Shown here piece by piece: positions 1 to 9,138 of a stretch of DNA of 64,000 bases. Under the pieces are notes generated by a model, which made no database searches, was not told where the DNA came from, and saw only the letters and a program-made list of their open reading frames with translations. Made by a program: the position numbers and the translations under genes. The first letter of the stretch is position 1; each line of letters starts with the position of its first letter. The stretch is from the NCBI RefSeq assembly GCF_002964765.1, contig NZ_PQCF01000031.1:251549-315548 (forward strand), written 5' to 3'. This stretch comes from Pseudoalteromonas sp. T1lg88. GTDB lineage: Bacteria; Pseudomonadota; Gammaproteobacteria; Enterobacterales; Alteromonadaceae.

Positions 1-210
1 ATTACTCATCACCGCATAGGCACACACATCTATGCAGAAAATACGAGCCAGCTGCAGCAGTTTGCTTTCAACCCAATCGCGACGATGTTCATAAGAGCGG
101 CCGGTCAATGCATCTTCACCACATAAAAAGGCGCGCCGTACACAGCGAGAAATACAGTGATAATAAGGGGTGTCAGCCAGGCTGATTTGGCTTTTCCGAG
201 GCGTTGCCAT
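1..210 (-). CDS. REP-associated-type (Y1) transposase, 5' part only
   Basis: Open frame from an ATG at 208-210 running off the left edge, so only the first 70 residues are visible. The N-terminus reads [11 protein letters not shown], then an [14 protein letters not shown] stretch and a Tyr/His/Arg-rich segment, which is the usual opening of the Y1_Tnp-related single-copy transposases linked to REP sequences (RAYTs). The HUH pair and the catalytic Tyr are expected beyond the window and cannot be seen. A GGAGGAG ribosome site lies just upstream (211-226 reads actcctcc on the plus strand). Two identical 19-bp repeats sit about 70-115 bp upstream of the start, as expected for a transposase associated with short repeats. 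Identification is from the N-terminus only. Confidence 0.7.
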   Translation of the reverse strand, partial: MATPRKSQISLADTPYYHCISRCVRRAFLCGEDALTGRSYEHRRDWVESKLLQLARIFCIDVCAYAVMSN

Positions 211-278
211 GATTCACTCCTCCTTGAGTAGAACCCTCAAAGTGTAGTCAAGGAGTCCGTAAGTGTGAAATCTTAGAG

Positions 279-324
279 TGGGTGTCTTAGTTAATTTTTT
301 TGAGATGGGTGTCTTAGTTAATTT
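279..324. repeat. Pair of perfect 19-bp direct repeats beside the transposase
   Basis: The 19-mer tgggtgtcttagttaattt occurs at 279-297 and again at 306-324, 27 bp apart, in the promoter side of the partial transposase gene. No other full copy was noticed in the window. Short repeats next to a RAYT are commonly its substrate; that role is inferred here. Confidence 0.7.
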
Positions 325-424
325 GCTGTATCTGCCACCGTCAGTTATTCGCTCTCAGCAGCCTTCGAATATAAATATGAATACTGACCCATAACAGTCT
401 TGTTTTGCCAAACAACAGGCATAA

Positions 425-448
425 AAAAAGGGCGTTAACGCCCTTTTT
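425..448 (-). terminator. Rho-independent terminator of the HU gene
   Basis: Perfect palindrome (aaaagggcgtt / aacgccctttt, centred at 436/437) with A/T runs on both sides, 19 bp beyond the HU stop codon. The symmetric A and T runs could let it stop transcription from either side. Confidence 0.8.
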
Positions 449-466
449 CAACAGTATTCTTTACTA

Positions 467-742
467 TTAAGAATTAACTGAATCTTTAAGACCTTTACCT
501 GGCTTGAAGCTAGGAATGTTCGCAGCCGCGATTTGGATTTCCGCGCCTGTTTGCGGGTTGCGGCCTGTACGAGCAGCACGCTCTTTTACAGTGAAAGTAC
601 CGAAACCAACTAGCGCAACAGAGTTACCGTCTTTCAAAGAGTCAGTTACTGCACCAGTGAATGCATCCAGCGCACGGCTCGCCGCTGCTTTTGAGATTTC
701 AGCATCGTTGGCGATTTTTTCGACTAATTGAGCTTTGTTCAT
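467..742 (-). CDS. hupB: HU-family nucleoid DNA-binding protein
   Basis: A 91-aa protein, exactly the HU family length. It opens [11 protein letters not shown] and carries the family signature [21 protein letters not shown] (roughly residues 46-66), which forms the DNA-bending beta arm with the intercalating proline in RNPQTG. The C-terminus [12 protein letters not shown] is typical. HU is an abundant architectural protein that bends and compacts DNA. The ATG at 742 has an AGGA site seven bases upstream. The gene is monocistronic: a terminator follows and a candidate promoter precedes it. The paralogue (hupA versus hupB) cannot be settled from the sequence alone; the symbol is the closer guess. 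Confidence 0.95.
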   Translation of the reverse strand: MNKAQLVEKIANDAEISKAAASRALDAFTGAVTDSLKDGNSVALVGFGTFTVKERAARTGRNPQTGAEIQIAAANIPSFKPGKGLKDSVNS

Positions 743-785
743 TGTTTGATTCCTATTCGTTATTTTTTTTGCCTTAGCAAGACCT

Positions 786-814
786 ATATTTAAGTATTTT
801 TATTGACTTGGCAA
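786..814 (-). promoter_or_regulatory. Candidate sigma-70 promoter of the HU gene
   Basis: On the minus strand TTGCCA (809-814) is followed after 17 bases by AAATAT (786-791), about 45 bases before the HU start codon. The -35 is good and the -10 weak, so the assignment is tentative. Confidence 0.4.
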
Positions 815-864
815 CTGCAAACCACACATTTTTGAGAAAAAACTTCATAAAAATGGGCTATTTG

Positions 865-1383
865 TTAACGTTTTTCGATAACTAGCGTGATTTCGCCAAC
901 TTCGACTCCAAACTTATCAATTGCGGTACGGTTGATCAACCTTGTTTCGGTGACAAGAAACATCCAGTCATCAAGGGCTACCGTGATGGTGTCATCGCCA
1001 TAGGGGATACGCAAACTATACTGCCAGTGCAAGGCATTACCGACCACTTTCCCCTCGGCCTGCCCCACCACATCATCGGCGCGGCCAAACACCTTTCCAT
1101 TTTCGCCCAGTTCCAGATACCAGACCCGTGTGCTCTGTTCACCATCTTGGTAATAAAACTGCTCATCAAGAATGCCCTTATTGCCATCCCATGAGCCCTG
1201 CATATCGACTTTGAAACGCCGGGTGACCATACCGCTGTAGTCCTGGACTATGCCATAGGCCACCAGCTCGCCGTTAAAAAAGCGCTTAAAGTCGAATTGC
1301 GGCTCTGTGCCTTCATAATCCTCTATGCTAACGCTGCAGGACACTAGCAGTATTAACAGTGGCAGTAATACTAGGTGTCTCAT
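865..1383 (-). CDS. DUF3833-family lipoprotein
   Basis: 172 aa with a lipoprotein signal peptide ending in LLVSC (Cys16 lipidated), followed by a beta-rich domain. The sequence around YEGTEPQFDFKRFFNGEL and the conserved GxxxDMQGSWDG region matches the DUF3833 family, small envelope lipoproteins of unknown biochemical function. It is the last gene of the ECF-sigma/ChrR operon, and its start overlaps the stop of the chalcone-isomerase-like gene by four bases. In other gammaproteobacteria DUF3833 is regularly found with this cfa/DUF1365/FAD-oxidoreductase cluster, so it probably acts in the same envelope or lipid process. The family call is firm; the role is unknown. Confidence 0.85.
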   Translation of the reverse strand: MRHLVLLPLLILLVSCSVSIEDYEGTEPQFDFKRFFNGELVAYGIVQDYSGMVTRRFKVDMQGSWDGNKGILDEQFYYQDGEQSTRVWYLELGENGKVFGRADDVVGQAEGKVVGNALHWQYSLRIPYGDDTITVALDDWMFLVTETRLINRTAIDKFGVEVGEITLVIEKR

Positions 1384-1880
1384 GGACGCCCTCCCAATAA
1401 TTGCGCCCTAAGCCCGGGCTCTGTTGTCTGTGGCGATAGCCAGATTGAGGTAAAAGCGTCGCTAAACGCTGGGTCGTCAACCCGCTGCAATAACTCACCA
1501 TTGAAGTAAAAGGCTCCCTGGCCGTTGGCATCGGTAACAAAGCTTAGCGTATCGCCCGAGCGAACATCAGGCCATAAGCCTTTGAGTAGCGTTTTGTAGG
1601 CCCGCACATACTCGGGTCTATCGAGCTTACGCCATTGGTCCAGTGTGGCTTTGGTGATGTCGTCGCCTTCAATATCTCGCAAATAGGTCAGCGACAAACG
1701 CATGGGGTGCTGCCCCTGGCGATAGTCACCTGTATCTGTCGCCAGCTCGGCGTGGTAGATATCCCAAAACAGGTAGCGCATCACGCCTTCGCCAACATCC
1801 TGCCACTTATCTGTGGTCGCCGTGGCCGGAAGCGCAAGCACAAAGGCTGATAACAGGATTACACTTTTCCAAGCATTCAT
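1380..1880 (-). CDS. Chalcone-isomerase-like (CHI-fold) exported protein
   Basis: 166 aa from the ATG at 1880, which has an AAGGAG site seven bases upstream; a TTG six codons earlier is less likely. It has a cleavable signal peptide (MNAWKSVILLSAFVLALPATA) and then the bacterial chalcone-isomerase-like domain: YLFWDIYHAEL, MRLSLTYLRDIEGDDI and WLSPQT near the end. Bacterial members have the fatty-acid-binding CHI fold but mostly lack flavonoid chemistry, so a periplasmic lipid-binding role is the likelier reading. Near the end of the ECF-sigma operon, overlapping the next gene by four bases. Confidence 0.85.
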   Translation of the reverse strand: MNAWKSVILLSAFVLALPATATTDKWQDVGEGVMRYLFWDIYHAELATDTGDYRQGQHPMRLSLTYLRDIEGDDITKATLDQWRKLDRPEYVRAYKTLLKGLWPDVRSGDTLSFVTDANGQGAFYFNGELLQRVDDPAFSDAFTSIWLSPQTTEPGLRAQLLGGRP

Positions 1881-1894
1881 AACGGTGCTCCTTA

Positions 1895-2404
1895 TCAACT
1901 CGTATGTGTCACTACGTGTTTAAGGTGCCGATTGATCACTATCATAAGGGTAAAAGTAACGGCCCAGAGGCCACCATAAAGAACATAGAACTGCCACCAG
2001 GACACCCCTAAGGCAAAGATCTCAAAGTGCGCGGCGGTAATATAACTGGACGGGGCACAGAGCCAGCACAGCAGCAAGCATTGCCACCAAGGCAGGCCCT
2101 TAATAAAGGCCAAGGAATGATTGATGGTGAGGATCAGGGCCAGCCACAGTAATAAAAGCCAGGCCGGAACTGTGGCGTCGGCAAATTGTAACAACCCAAA
2201 CCATTGGGCCAGTGCCTCACAGACAAAGGCCAGCACCAGGGTGCTACATAAATAGAGGTCGCGGCGGCGCTCTGACGACAGCCACAACATGATGAGCAGA
2301 CACAGCGCCATTACCGGCAGTGCCCGCTGCTGGGCATAAAAAGCTGCCCACCAGCAGGTTTGAAACAATAAAAAGTTAGTAATGCAAAGCCAGCGCTGCG
2401 TCAT
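1895..2404 (-). CDS. DUF2878 multi-spanning inner-membrane protein
   Basis: 169 aa from the ATG at 2404; a TTG at 2431 gives a longer version. Very hydrophobic and Trp-rich, with about five or six predicted membrane segments (LLFQTCWWAAFYAQQ, ALPVMALCLLIMLWL, WLLLLWLALILTINHS and others). This pattern and its place beside a Cfa-type gene match the DUF2878 family, whose function is unknown. The start lies inside the 3' end of the cfa gene (29-bp overlap), indicating translational coupling. Confidence 0.75.
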   Translation of the reverse strand: MTQRWLCITNFLLFQTCWWAAFYAQQRALPVMALCLLIMLWLSSERRRDLYLCSTLVLAFVCEALAQWFGLLQFADATVPAWLLLLWLALILTINHSLAFIKGLPWWQCLLLCWLCAPSSYITAAHFEIFALGVSWWQFYVLYGGLWAVTFTLMIVINRHLKHVVTHTS

Positions 2405-3644
2405 TGGTTTTAAACCCTTGCTTGCGCGCAACTAGGTGCACAGTGCTGATAGCCCGCTGACGAAATGCGCCTTCACAATAGCCCAGGTAGTAGTGCCAGA
2501 GACGGTAAAATTGGGCATTAAATTTTGCCCCCTGTAATTGTGGCCAGGCTTTATCGAAACGCTCACGCCAATCGGCCAGGGTGCGAGCATAATGCAAACC
2601 AATATCGTGCAGTTCGTGCATCACCAACTCGGTGCCTTGGCGCAAATGACGACTCATCTCATCAATACTGACCAAGCAACCTCCGGGGAAAATATACTGC
2701 TGGATAAAGTCGGTCTGTTTGACGTAAGTATGATAACGCTGATCGTTGATGGTGATGGCTTGAAGCAGCATGGCACCATCGGGCTTAAGCAGGCTATTAC
2801 ATTTGGCGAAGAAACCACCGAGGTATTGATGGCCCACTGCTTCAATCATCTCGATGGATACCAGCTTGTCGTACTGCCCCTCGAGTAAACGGTAGTCCTG
2901 TTTCAGCAGGGTGATCTTGTCTTCAAGGCCCAGGGCTTTAATCTTATTCGCCACATAATCGTGCTGCTCTTCGGAAATGGTGGTGGTGGTAACATGCACG
3001 TCATAGTGCGTGGCGGCATAGATAGCAAAGGCGCCCCACCCGGTACCAATCTCTATGACTGTGTCGCCATCTTTGAGCTGCGCACGCTCGCAAATCAGCT
3101 TAAGCTTATGCTGCTGCGCCTGCTCGAGACTCGCTTCCTTGTGCGGATACACGGCACAGGAATAGAGCATTTCATTACTTAAAAAGGACTCGTACAGCTC
3201 GTTGCCTAAATCGTAATGAGCGACAATATTGCGTTTTGAGCCAGCACTGGAGTTACGGTTGCGCACATGTTTAAGGCGGTACGCAAGTCCACTTAGCAGC
3301 GCAAAGCGACGCTCAAAAGCGTCCAGCTGTGCCTGGTTTAATACAAATATTTCAATGAGTTTGGTGAGATTGTCACATTCCCAGTGACCTTCGATGTAAG
3401 ACTCCGCCGCGCCTATGCTGCCGGAAAACGCAAAGGCCTGATACATCTGGGCGTCAACAACCTTGACCACAGCCTTAGGCTGCGCTGACTTATCACCAAA
3501 AGCATGCACCGGCTCGTCACGCTCATGAATCTCAATACAGCCGTGTTCCAGCGTATTGAACGCGGCAAAAACCAGACGCTTGGCTAACTTGATTTTCCAG
3601 CTTAAATTTGAATTTATTTTTACCTCGGTAACTCTATCCATCAT
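2376..3644 (-). CDS. cfa: Cyclopropane-fatty-acid synthase family SAM methyltransferase
   Basis: 422 aa, slightly longer than E. coli Cfa (382 aa). It shows an N-terminal lipid-interacting domain, [20 protein letters not shown], then [28 protein letters not shown] and the SAM-binding loop [16 protein letters not shown] (about residues 195-210), and [12 protein letters not shown]. Family members transfer a methylene or methyl group from SAM to the double bond of unsaturated acyl chains in membrane phospholipids. Next to DUF1365 and a FAD oxidoreductase under an ECF-sigma/ChrR pair, it may be a stress-specific Cfa paralogue or a UfaM-like methylase rather than the housekeeping enzyme. ATGA overlap with DUF1365. 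Confidence 0.93.
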   Translation of the reverse strand: MMDRVTEVKINSNLSWKIKLAKRLVFAAFNTLEHGCIEIHERDEPVHAFGDKSAQPKAVVKVVDAQMYQAFAFSGSIGAAESYIEGHWECDNLTKLIEIFVLNQAQLDAFERRFALLSGLAYRLKHVRNRNSSAGSKRNIVAHYDLGNELYESFLSNEMLYSCAVYPHKEASLEQAQQHKLKLICERAQLKDGDTVIEIGTGWGAFAIYAATHYDVHVTTTTISEEQHDYVANKIKALGLEDKITLLKQDYRLLEGQYDKLVSIEMIEAVGHQYLGGFFAKCNSLLKPDGAMLLQAITINDQRYHTYVKQTDFIQQYIFPGGCLVSIDEMSRHLRQGTELVMHELHDIGLHYARTLADWRERFDKAWPQLQGAKFNAQFYRLWHYYLGYCEGAFRQRAISTVHLVARKQGFKTNDAALALHY

Positions 3645-4420
3645 TCTTTCCCAGGGTGAGCGTAAAAAGGCACTCGTTTCAAAAATAGTTTAACTGCTTG
3701 CCAGTAGATCCCTTTGACTATGCTCAGGCTCATCGCTGGAAAGCGCTTGAGCAATTCACTCACCGCCTGTTTTTCCAAGGCTCGGCGTTGCAGGCGCATG
3801 GTGGCATCGAACAACAGGGTTTCCTGACGCTTGTTCTCAATATGGATAAGCAAGGACTTGGGGAGCACTTTAACCACCCAGTGATATTGCATATCCAAAT
3901 TCATAAAAGGAGATACGTGAAAGCGTTTCTTAAAGTTCACTTTGGCATGCAATTCAACTAAATAATAATGGCGCTCGTTCCAGGGCGTATTACTGACTTC
4001 TGCCATCATATGGGTAAACCCACTGGCGCCGCGCCGTTGAAAGAAATAGAAATTGGCGGGCGAAAAATACACCCCAAAACATCGCAATTGCCCAAGCAGG
4101 TATACGGACTCAACCTCGATGCTACTGTCTAACGTATGCAGCTGCTTAATTGCCCGTGTACTGACATCCCCTTCCTGCAATGGCACATAATCACTTTGCT
4201 TAAAGCGCAGTAACTTGGCTCTGCCCGATCCCAGTAGAGGATGAACGCCGTCCAGTTGCTCCGGGTGAGCGAGGTCGACCCACATCATATAAAGCGGATA
4301 ATGAAAGTGATGAGACTTGGGCTCAAAGCGCCGATGACGGATATCGCCCAGCATAATGGCGCTTTGCCACAAAGCTTGCTGCGTTAATTCGGTCGTATCA
4401 AACGCCAGCGCGCTAGTCAA
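3641..4420 (-). CDS. DUF1365-family protein
   Basis: 259 aa, usual length for DUF1365. Visible family features are the opening [20 protein letters not shown], the YFSPANFYF stretch near the middle, [15 protein letters not shown] and the FHVSPFM segment. Biochemistry unknown; the family nearly always sits between a FAD-dependent oxidoreductase and a Cfa-type methyltransferase, as here, which implies work on modified acyl chains. Its start overlaps the preceding gene by eight bases and its stop overlaps cfa by four. Confidence 0.92.
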   Translation of the reverse strand: MTSALAFDTTELTQQALWQSAIMLGDIRHRRFEPKSHHFHYPLYMMWVDLAHPEQLDGVHPLLGSGRAKLLRFKQSDYVPLQEGDVSTRAIKQLHTLDSSIEVESVYLLGQLRCFGVYFSPANFYFFQRRGASGFTHMMAEVSNTPWNERHYYLVELHAKVNFKKRFHVSPFMNLDMQYHWVVKVLPKSLLIHIENKRQETLLFDATMRLQRRALEKQAVSELLKRFPAMSLSIVKGIYWQAVKLFLKRVPFYAHPGKE

Positions 4421-5669
4421 AATCGACTCCTAGTGCTTTGGCCACATCCACGGCGCTGCGCACGCCGTCTTCATGAAAGCCGTTATACCAATAGGCACCG
4501 CAAAAATACGTGTGCTGTTTACCATTGATCTCGTCACGACGTTGCTGAGCACGCAAACTCTGTTGGTTAAACACCGGATGATGATAGGTAAAGTGTCGCA
4601 AAATATGTTCCTCGGCGATAACCTCATCACCATTTAAGGTGACACACAGCGGTTGCTCAGAGCTAAGCCCTTGAAGAATATTCATATTATAGGTTACCAC
4701 CGCAGCTCTATCGACATTATTGTCTAAGCGGTAATTCCAACTGGCCCAGGCCGCAGGGCGTTTGGGCAACAAGGAGCTGTCGGTGTGCAGGACCACGGAG
4801 TTGGCGGTATAGGGTATAGCGCCGAGCACCTGCTGCTCTGCCTCGCTGGCATCAGCCAGCAGGGCGAGTGCCTGATCCGAATGGCAGGCAAAGACCACGG
4901 CATCAAAGTGCTCGCTACGGCCATCATTAAGGTGAATGACTACCCCCTGCTCTTTGCGCTCTACCCTGTCTATATGGGCACCGAGTTCTATCTGCTCTTT
5001 AAAAGACTCGGTTAAAGGCGCTATATATTCGCGGGAACCACCGGGGATCACGTACCACTGGGGTCGGTTGGTGATATCCAACAAACCATGGTGGTAGAAA
5101 AAGCGCACGAAAAAGTCGATGGCAAAATCATTCATCTGCTTCAGGGAAGTGGACCAAATTGCCGCTCCCATGGGCAAAATATAGTGCTGGCGAAAGAAGT
5201 CATTAAAGCCGTGGCGATCCAAAAACTCCCCTAGAGTATCCCCCTGCTGAAAATCGCCCGACTTATACATGTCCTTACAAATGCGATTAAAGCGCACTAT
5301 TTGCCATAACAAATGCCAGAACTTGGGGCGCAACAGATTGCGTCGCTGTGCAAACAAGGTGCTCAGGGTGTGACCATTGTATTCAAATCCCGTGTCGCAA
5401 TGATGCACGCTAAAGCTCATTTGCGTCGGCTGCCGACCAATGCCTATCGAAGCCAGCAGCTTTTCAAATTTTGGGTAGGTGCGGTCGTTAAATACGATAA
5501 ACCCGGTATCAACGGCCAGCGTTTGGCCGTCAATGGTTACATCCACCGTAGCCGTATGTCCGCCTATGTAGTTATTTTTTTCGAACACCTTTACCTGGTG
5601 TTTTTTTGCCAACAAGTGGGCACTGGTTAATCCGGCAATACCACTGCCGATGATGGCGATATTTTTCAC
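4413..5669 (-). CDS. FAD-dependent amine-oxidase-fold oxidoreductase
   Basis: 418 aa from a GTG at 5669. This start is chosen because the GTG forms a GTGA overlap with the stop of the SDR gene and has an AAGGA site eight bases upstream; a GTG at 5699 would extend it by ten residues. The N-terminal dinucleotide-binding motif [14 protein letters not shown] directly follows the start, with GGHTATVDV after it and the C-terminal FAD-contact [18 protein letters not shown]. It resembles the NAD(P)/FAD proteins (amine oxidase / desaturase-like) paired with DUF1365 and Cfa. The substrate is not known; an unsaturated or methylated acyl chain is an inference from context. Confidence 0.88.
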   Translation of the reverse strand: MKNIAIIGSGIAGLTSAHLLAKKHQVKVFEKNNYIGGHTATVDVTIDGQTLAVDTGFIVFNDRTYPKFEKLLASIGIGRQPTQMSFSVHHCDTGFEYNGHTLSTLFAQRRNLLRPKFWHLLWQIVRFNRICKDMYKSGDFQQGDTLGEFLDRHGFNDFFRQHYILPMGAAIWSTSLKQMNDFAIDFFVRFFYHHGLLDITNRPQWYVIPGGSREYIAPLTESFKEQIELGAHIDRVERKEQGVVIHLNDGRSEHFDAVVFACHSDQALALLADASEAEQQVLGAIPYTANSVVLHTDSSLLPKRPAAWASWNYRLDNNVDRAAVVTYNMNILQGLSSEQPLCVTLNGDEVIAEEHILRHFTYHHPVFNQQSLRAQQRRDEINGKQHTYFCGAYWYNGFHEDGVRSAVDVAKALGVDFD

Positions 5670-6373
5670 CGTACCATTCCTTTTGCTATTCGTAACCACA
5701 GCGACGTGGGCAAGGCCCGCAGCGCTTTCAAAATAAGGGTAAAACGTTTGGGAAAATGAATCTCCGCCTGGCGCTTGTGCAGGCCGCGAACAATGCGCTT
5801 AGCTGCTTCTTCGGAGCTGATGGCCATGGGCATGGCGAAGTCGTTTTTGGCCGTTAAGGGCGTATGCACAAACCCAGGGTGGACCACACTTACATCAATA
5901 TCTGGTAAATCAACGGCCAGAGTGCGAGCCAGATAAGTGGCCCCGGCCTTGGCGGCGCCGTAGGCCTCGGAGCGAGTAATGGGCAAGTAGGTCACACTGG
6001 AAGAGACGATGGCCAGCTGACCACCGGATTTAATCTTGCTCAGCAGCGCCTCCAAACAATAACCCAGGCTCAGCAAGTTGCCGCGGATCACCCGCTCAAA
6101 TAGGGCGCTATCAAAATGTCGGGCATCGTCTATGTATTCGCATACCCCGGCATTGAGCACCACTAAATCCAGATCTTGGACGTCGGTGGTGACATCGGTG
6201 ATTTGCGCCAAGTCCGTAACGTCGAAGCACAGCGGCGTAATCGATTCATGCTCGCCCAAACGTTGCAGTGCCTCGGCGTTGCGACCACAGGCATAAACCT
6301 GATGCTCCTTGGCATATAACAGCGCCAGGCTTTCGCCAATTCCCGAGGTAGCACCGGTGATCAATATCTTCAT
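5666..6373 (-). CDS. Short-chain dehydrogenase/reductase
   Basis: 235 aa, classical SDR length. Cofactor motif TGATSGIGES (residues 6-15), NAG at about 75, catalytic Ser in IVSSSVTYL and YGAAK (Tyr-x-x-x-Lys) about residues 135-142. NAD(P)H-dependent oxidoreductase of unknown substrate, likely cytosolic and perhaps peripherally attached. ATGA overlap with the upstream SnoaL-like gene and GTGA overlap with the FAD oxidoreductase show tight coupling in the ECF-sigma operon. Confidence 0.9.
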   Translation of the reverse strand: MKILITGATSGIGESLALLYAKEHQVYACGRNAEALQRLGEHESITPLCFDVTDLAQITDVTTDVQDLDLVVLNAGVCEYIDDARHFDSALFERVIRGNLLSLGYCLEALLSKIKSGGQLAIVSSSVTYLPITRSEAYGAAKAGATYLARTLAVDLPDIDVSVVHPGFVHTPLTAKNDFAMPMAISSEEAAKRIVRGLHKRQAEIHFPKRFTLILKALRALPTSLWLRIAKGMVR

Positions 6374-6798
6374 ACGCCGCTCGCTCGCTTTTCAATAAAC
6401 TTAATCAAACCGCCTAAGACCGGCAGGTTGCGATAAAGCAACTGGCCGACATCAAAGTAGTCGCGATGCATAATCACCTGCTCACCTTCAAATCGCAGCA
6501 GGCTATGACCATTTACCAACACCTCGCGCCCACCCTTGATACGGGGATGGCTAAACGCCATGGTCCAGTACAGGAAGGCCTGCTCTTCGCATTCAAAGCT
6601 GTCGCTGATGGTAAAGCTGCAGTCCTTGATATTGGCGTACAGATTGGCGAAGTATTGATGTAATTGGTCGCGGCCATGCAGCTCATGGAGCGGATCGATA
6701 AAATGAATATCCTGATGATAAATCGTATCGAGTAACGCCAGGTTATCTTTATCCAGACGCTGGTACATGGCGATAAAATCGGCAATGCGCTTACTCAT
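6370..6798 (-). CDS. SnoaL / NTF2-like small protein
   Basis: 142 aa from the ATG at 6798, which overlaps the photolyase stop by eight bases (ATGAGTAA); a 24-residue extension into phrB is possible but is low-complexity Arg/Val and unlikely. The pattern IADFIAMYQRLDKDNLALLDTIYHQD, then HFIDPLHELHGRDQLHQYF is typical of the cone-shaped NTF2/SnoaL fold. Such proteins bind or isomerise small hydrophobic ligands, but no reaction can be assigned. Conserved partner of this stress operon. Confidence 0.82.
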   Translation of the reverse strand: MSKRIADFIAMYQRLDKDNLALLDTIYHQDIHFIDPLHELHGRDQLHQYFANLYANIKDCSFTISDSFECEEQAFLYWTMAFSHPRIKGGREVLVNGHSLLRFEGEQVIMHRDYFDVGQLLYRNLPVLGGLIKFIEKRASGV

Positions 6799-8188
6799 GC
6801 TCAACCTTAAACCTTGCGAGTGCACGCGCACGCGCACTTTGGTGATCGACGATTGCCGGCCAGTAATCAATCCCTCCCACTTTTGCCATATACTGGTGCG
6901 GGAAATGGATCTCTTTAGTCGGCACCTTTTCTAGCTCTGGTAGATAGTTACGAATAAACTCACCGTCTGGATCAAAGCGTTTACTTTGGGTTATGGGATT
7001 AAAAATACGAAAGTAAGGCTGTGCGTCGCAGCCGGTACTGGCCGCCCATTGCCAGCCGCCGTTGTTGGACGCCAAATCGCCATCGATCAGATGACGCATA
7101 AAAAAGGCCTCACCACGACGCCAGTCGACTAACAAATGCTTGGTTAAAAAGCTTGCCACCACCATGCGCAAGCGATTGTGCATCCAGCCGGTACGCAGTA
7201 ACTGGCGCATCGCCGCATCGACCAGGGGATAACCGGTTCGGCCCTCACACCAGGCCTTAAATCCGGCGTCATCATCCTGCCATTGCAGTGAGTCATACTT
7301 GGTGTTGAAATTTTTATGCTTACAGAGCTGTGGGAAGGCGACCAGTAAATGGCGGTAAAACTCACGCCAAATCAACTCGTTCACCCAGCTAAACAAATTA
7401 CTTTTAGCGCTTTGCAAAATATCCGGGTGCCGTGATTGCAGTTGCACCAACAATTGCTTAATGCCCACTATGCCCAGGGCTAAATAGGGGCTCAGTCCGG
7501 AGGTGCCTTTGATGGCGGGGAAATCCCTGTCTTCGCTATAGTGTGGTAACTTCTCAGCGATAAAACGTTCGACGACTCCGGCAAGCGCCTCATCGTCCAC
7601 CGGCCACTTGTGCGAGCTGCCATCCCAAGTTAAGCACTCGGGTCGCTGCCATTGGCCTTGAGTCTTAGTGCGAGGCCAAGCGGGTAAGCTAAACTGAGTG
7701 CATTCGTACTGCCGTAACCACTGGCGTTTAAAGGGCGTGAACACCTTAAACATCTCATTATTTTGCGTCGTGACCGTGCCCGGCGGGGCAATCACATCGC
7801 CATCAAACAAGTGAAATGCCACATTCTCCTGCGCGGCGACTTCAACACAAGACTTGTCTCTTGCGCGCTCATTCACTTCATACTCGCGATTGGCATACAC
7901 ACTGCTGCAAGACAAGGTTTGGCAAAGGTCCATTAACGCCGATGGCACCTCGGCAAACGCGGGAACGGCCAATACATGCAGTTGCACGCCATAGCCGCTG
8001 AGTTGCTGACCCAGGTAATCGACCCGACGTAATAATAAGTCACGCTGTATGGGTGCCATATCATGTGCTTGCCATTGCTGTTCGGTGACAAAAAAAACCG
8101 CATGCTCGGCACCTTGTTCGAGAGCGGCTATCAGTGCTTCATTACTAAATAGGCGCAAGTCGCGCCGAAACCAAAAAAGAGGTGTCAT
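6791..8188 (-). CDS. phrB: Deoxyribodipyrimidine photo-lyase
   Basis: 465 aa, full length. N-terminal antenna domain begins MTPLFWFRRDLRLFSNEAL; the C-terminal FAD domain carries TGYPLVDAAMRQL, GWMHNRLRM and GDLASNNGGWQW, the class I CPD photolyase signature with the Asn/Trp contacts for FAD and the lesion. It uses blue light to split cyclobutane pyrimidine dimers. Position in an ECF-sigma/ChrR operon fits a light or singlet-oxygen response; photolyase is a known target of the Rhodobacter RpoE/ChrR system. TAATG overlap with the preceding gene. Confidence 0.96.
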   Translation of the reverse strand: MTPLFWFRRDLRLFSNEALIAALEQGAEHAVFFVTEQQWQAHDMAPIQRDLLLRRVDYLGQQLSGYGVQLHVLAVPAFAEVPSALMDLCQTLSCSSVYANREYEVNERARDKSCVEVAAQENVAFHLFDGDVIAPPGTVTTQNNEMFKVFTPFKRQWLRQYECTQFSLPAWPRTKTQGQWQRPECLTWDGSSHKWPVDDEALAGVVERFIAEKLPHYSEDRDFPAIKGTSGLSPYLALGIVGIKQLLVQLQSRHPDILQSAKSNLFSWVNELIWREFYRHLLVAFPQLCKHKNFNTKYDSLQWQDDDAGFKAWCEGRTGYPLVDAAMRQLLRTGWMHNRLRMVVASFLTKHLLVDWRRGEAFFMRHLIDGDLASNNGGWQWAASTGCDAQPYFRIFNPITQSKRFDPDGEFIRNYLPELEKVPTKEIHFPHQYMAKVGGIDYWPAIVDHQSARARALARFKVEHE

Positions 8189-9138
8189 TAGATCCCGTAT
8201 CTTAGTTTTAAGTCGTTGGGGTGAGGGTTAAAGTACACCTGTTGTGCCAAATAGGGGTTGGGATGCACGTTAAGCTGGTGTTTCAATAACGTCAATGGCA
8301 CATACAAGGGCACCAAGCCCTGGCGGTAATCCTCAATGGCAGCACGTAGCTCTTCTTTTTCGCCCTTACTGAGATGACGCTTAAAGTAACCCTGCAAATG
8401 CATCAGGGTGTTGGTGTGCGCCTTGCGACTGGCTGGCTTTTTCAGCGCCGCCATCAGACCACTGATGTATTGCTCGGCGATGGACTCCAGCCCTTCACCT
8501 TGATGATGCCCAAGCAGTCGGCCTAAATCACGATAGGCCTGATAGTTGTGACTCATCAACAAATACTTATGCATGCCGTGAAAGCGCGTCAGCCGGTGCA
8601 CGCTCAAGGGCTCGCGGCATAACTGCCGCCAGCTGTGATAGACATAAACGCGCATAACGAAATTCTCACGCAGGTGCATATCATTAAGGCGGCCATTTTC
8701 CTCACAGGGCAGTAACGGATTTGCTGCCATTATTTGCGCAGCAAAAAAGCCCACGCCCTCAGCGGTGTTGCCTGTTCCCTCTTCGTTAAACACCTTAATG
8801 CGCTCCATGCCGCAGCTCGGACTTTTGGCACAAAAGATGAAACCGTCGAGCGCAGAGCCATATTTGGCGCCGATACGCTGACCGTACTCGGTCAGTTTAT
8901 CGCCTACATCACCTGTGCCGTCGGGACGGCACACAGTGATTACGTCCCCTTTACGCACCTGCCTGATCGTCGGTCTGGGTATGGGCAGACCAATGGCAAC
9001 CTCGGGACAAAAAGGCACGTATTGCACATGCCTGGCCAGCTCATCCATACAAAAGTTAGAACGTTTATGGCCGCTATCGAAACGGACTTTTTCGCCGCTT
9101 AAGCAGGCACTGATGCCAATTTTTATGTCTTGGTTCAT
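8188..9138 (-). CDS. DUF523-DUF1722 fusion protein (YbgA-like)
   Basis: 316 aa. Residues about 1-150 are DUF523 (KIGISACLSGEKVRFDSGHKR, CPEVAIGLPIPRPTIR, CAKSPSCGMERIKVF), with several conserved Cys suggesting a metal or Fe-S site. Residues about 185-300 are DUF1722 (HGMHKYLLMSHNYQAYRDLGRLL, and LMHLQGYFKRHLS). The fusion is commonly encoded beside photolyase, as here. Function unresolved; co-expression with phrB suggests a light-stress or DNA/thiol repair link. TAATG overlaps at both ends show coupled translation. Confidence 0.92.
   Translation of the reverse strand: MNQDIKIGISACLSGEKVRFDSGHKRSNFCMDELARHVQYVPFCPEVAIGLPIPRPTIRQVRKGDVITVCRPDGTGDVGDKLTEYGQRIGAKYGSALDGFIFCAKSPSCGMERIKVFNEEGTGNTAEGVGFFAAQIMAANPLLPCEENGRLNDMHLRENFVMRVYVYHSWRQLCREPLSVHRLTRFHGMHKYLLMSHNYQAYRDLGRLLGHHQGEGLESIAEQYISGLMAALKKPASRKAHTNTLMHLQGYFKRHLSKGEKEELRAAIEDYRQGLVPLYVPLTLLKHQLNVHPNPYLAQQVYFNPHPNDLKLRYGI

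Noticed and set aside
6816..6838. gcacgc-type microsatellite
   Set aside because: Short alternating run is coding for the Ala/Arg-rich end of photolyase; not a separate element.
6370..6870. Longer SnoaL-like protein starting at 6870
   Set aside because: The added 24 residues lie inside phrB, are Arg/Val low-complexity, and an ATG at 6798 has the ATGAGTAA overlap typical of this operon.
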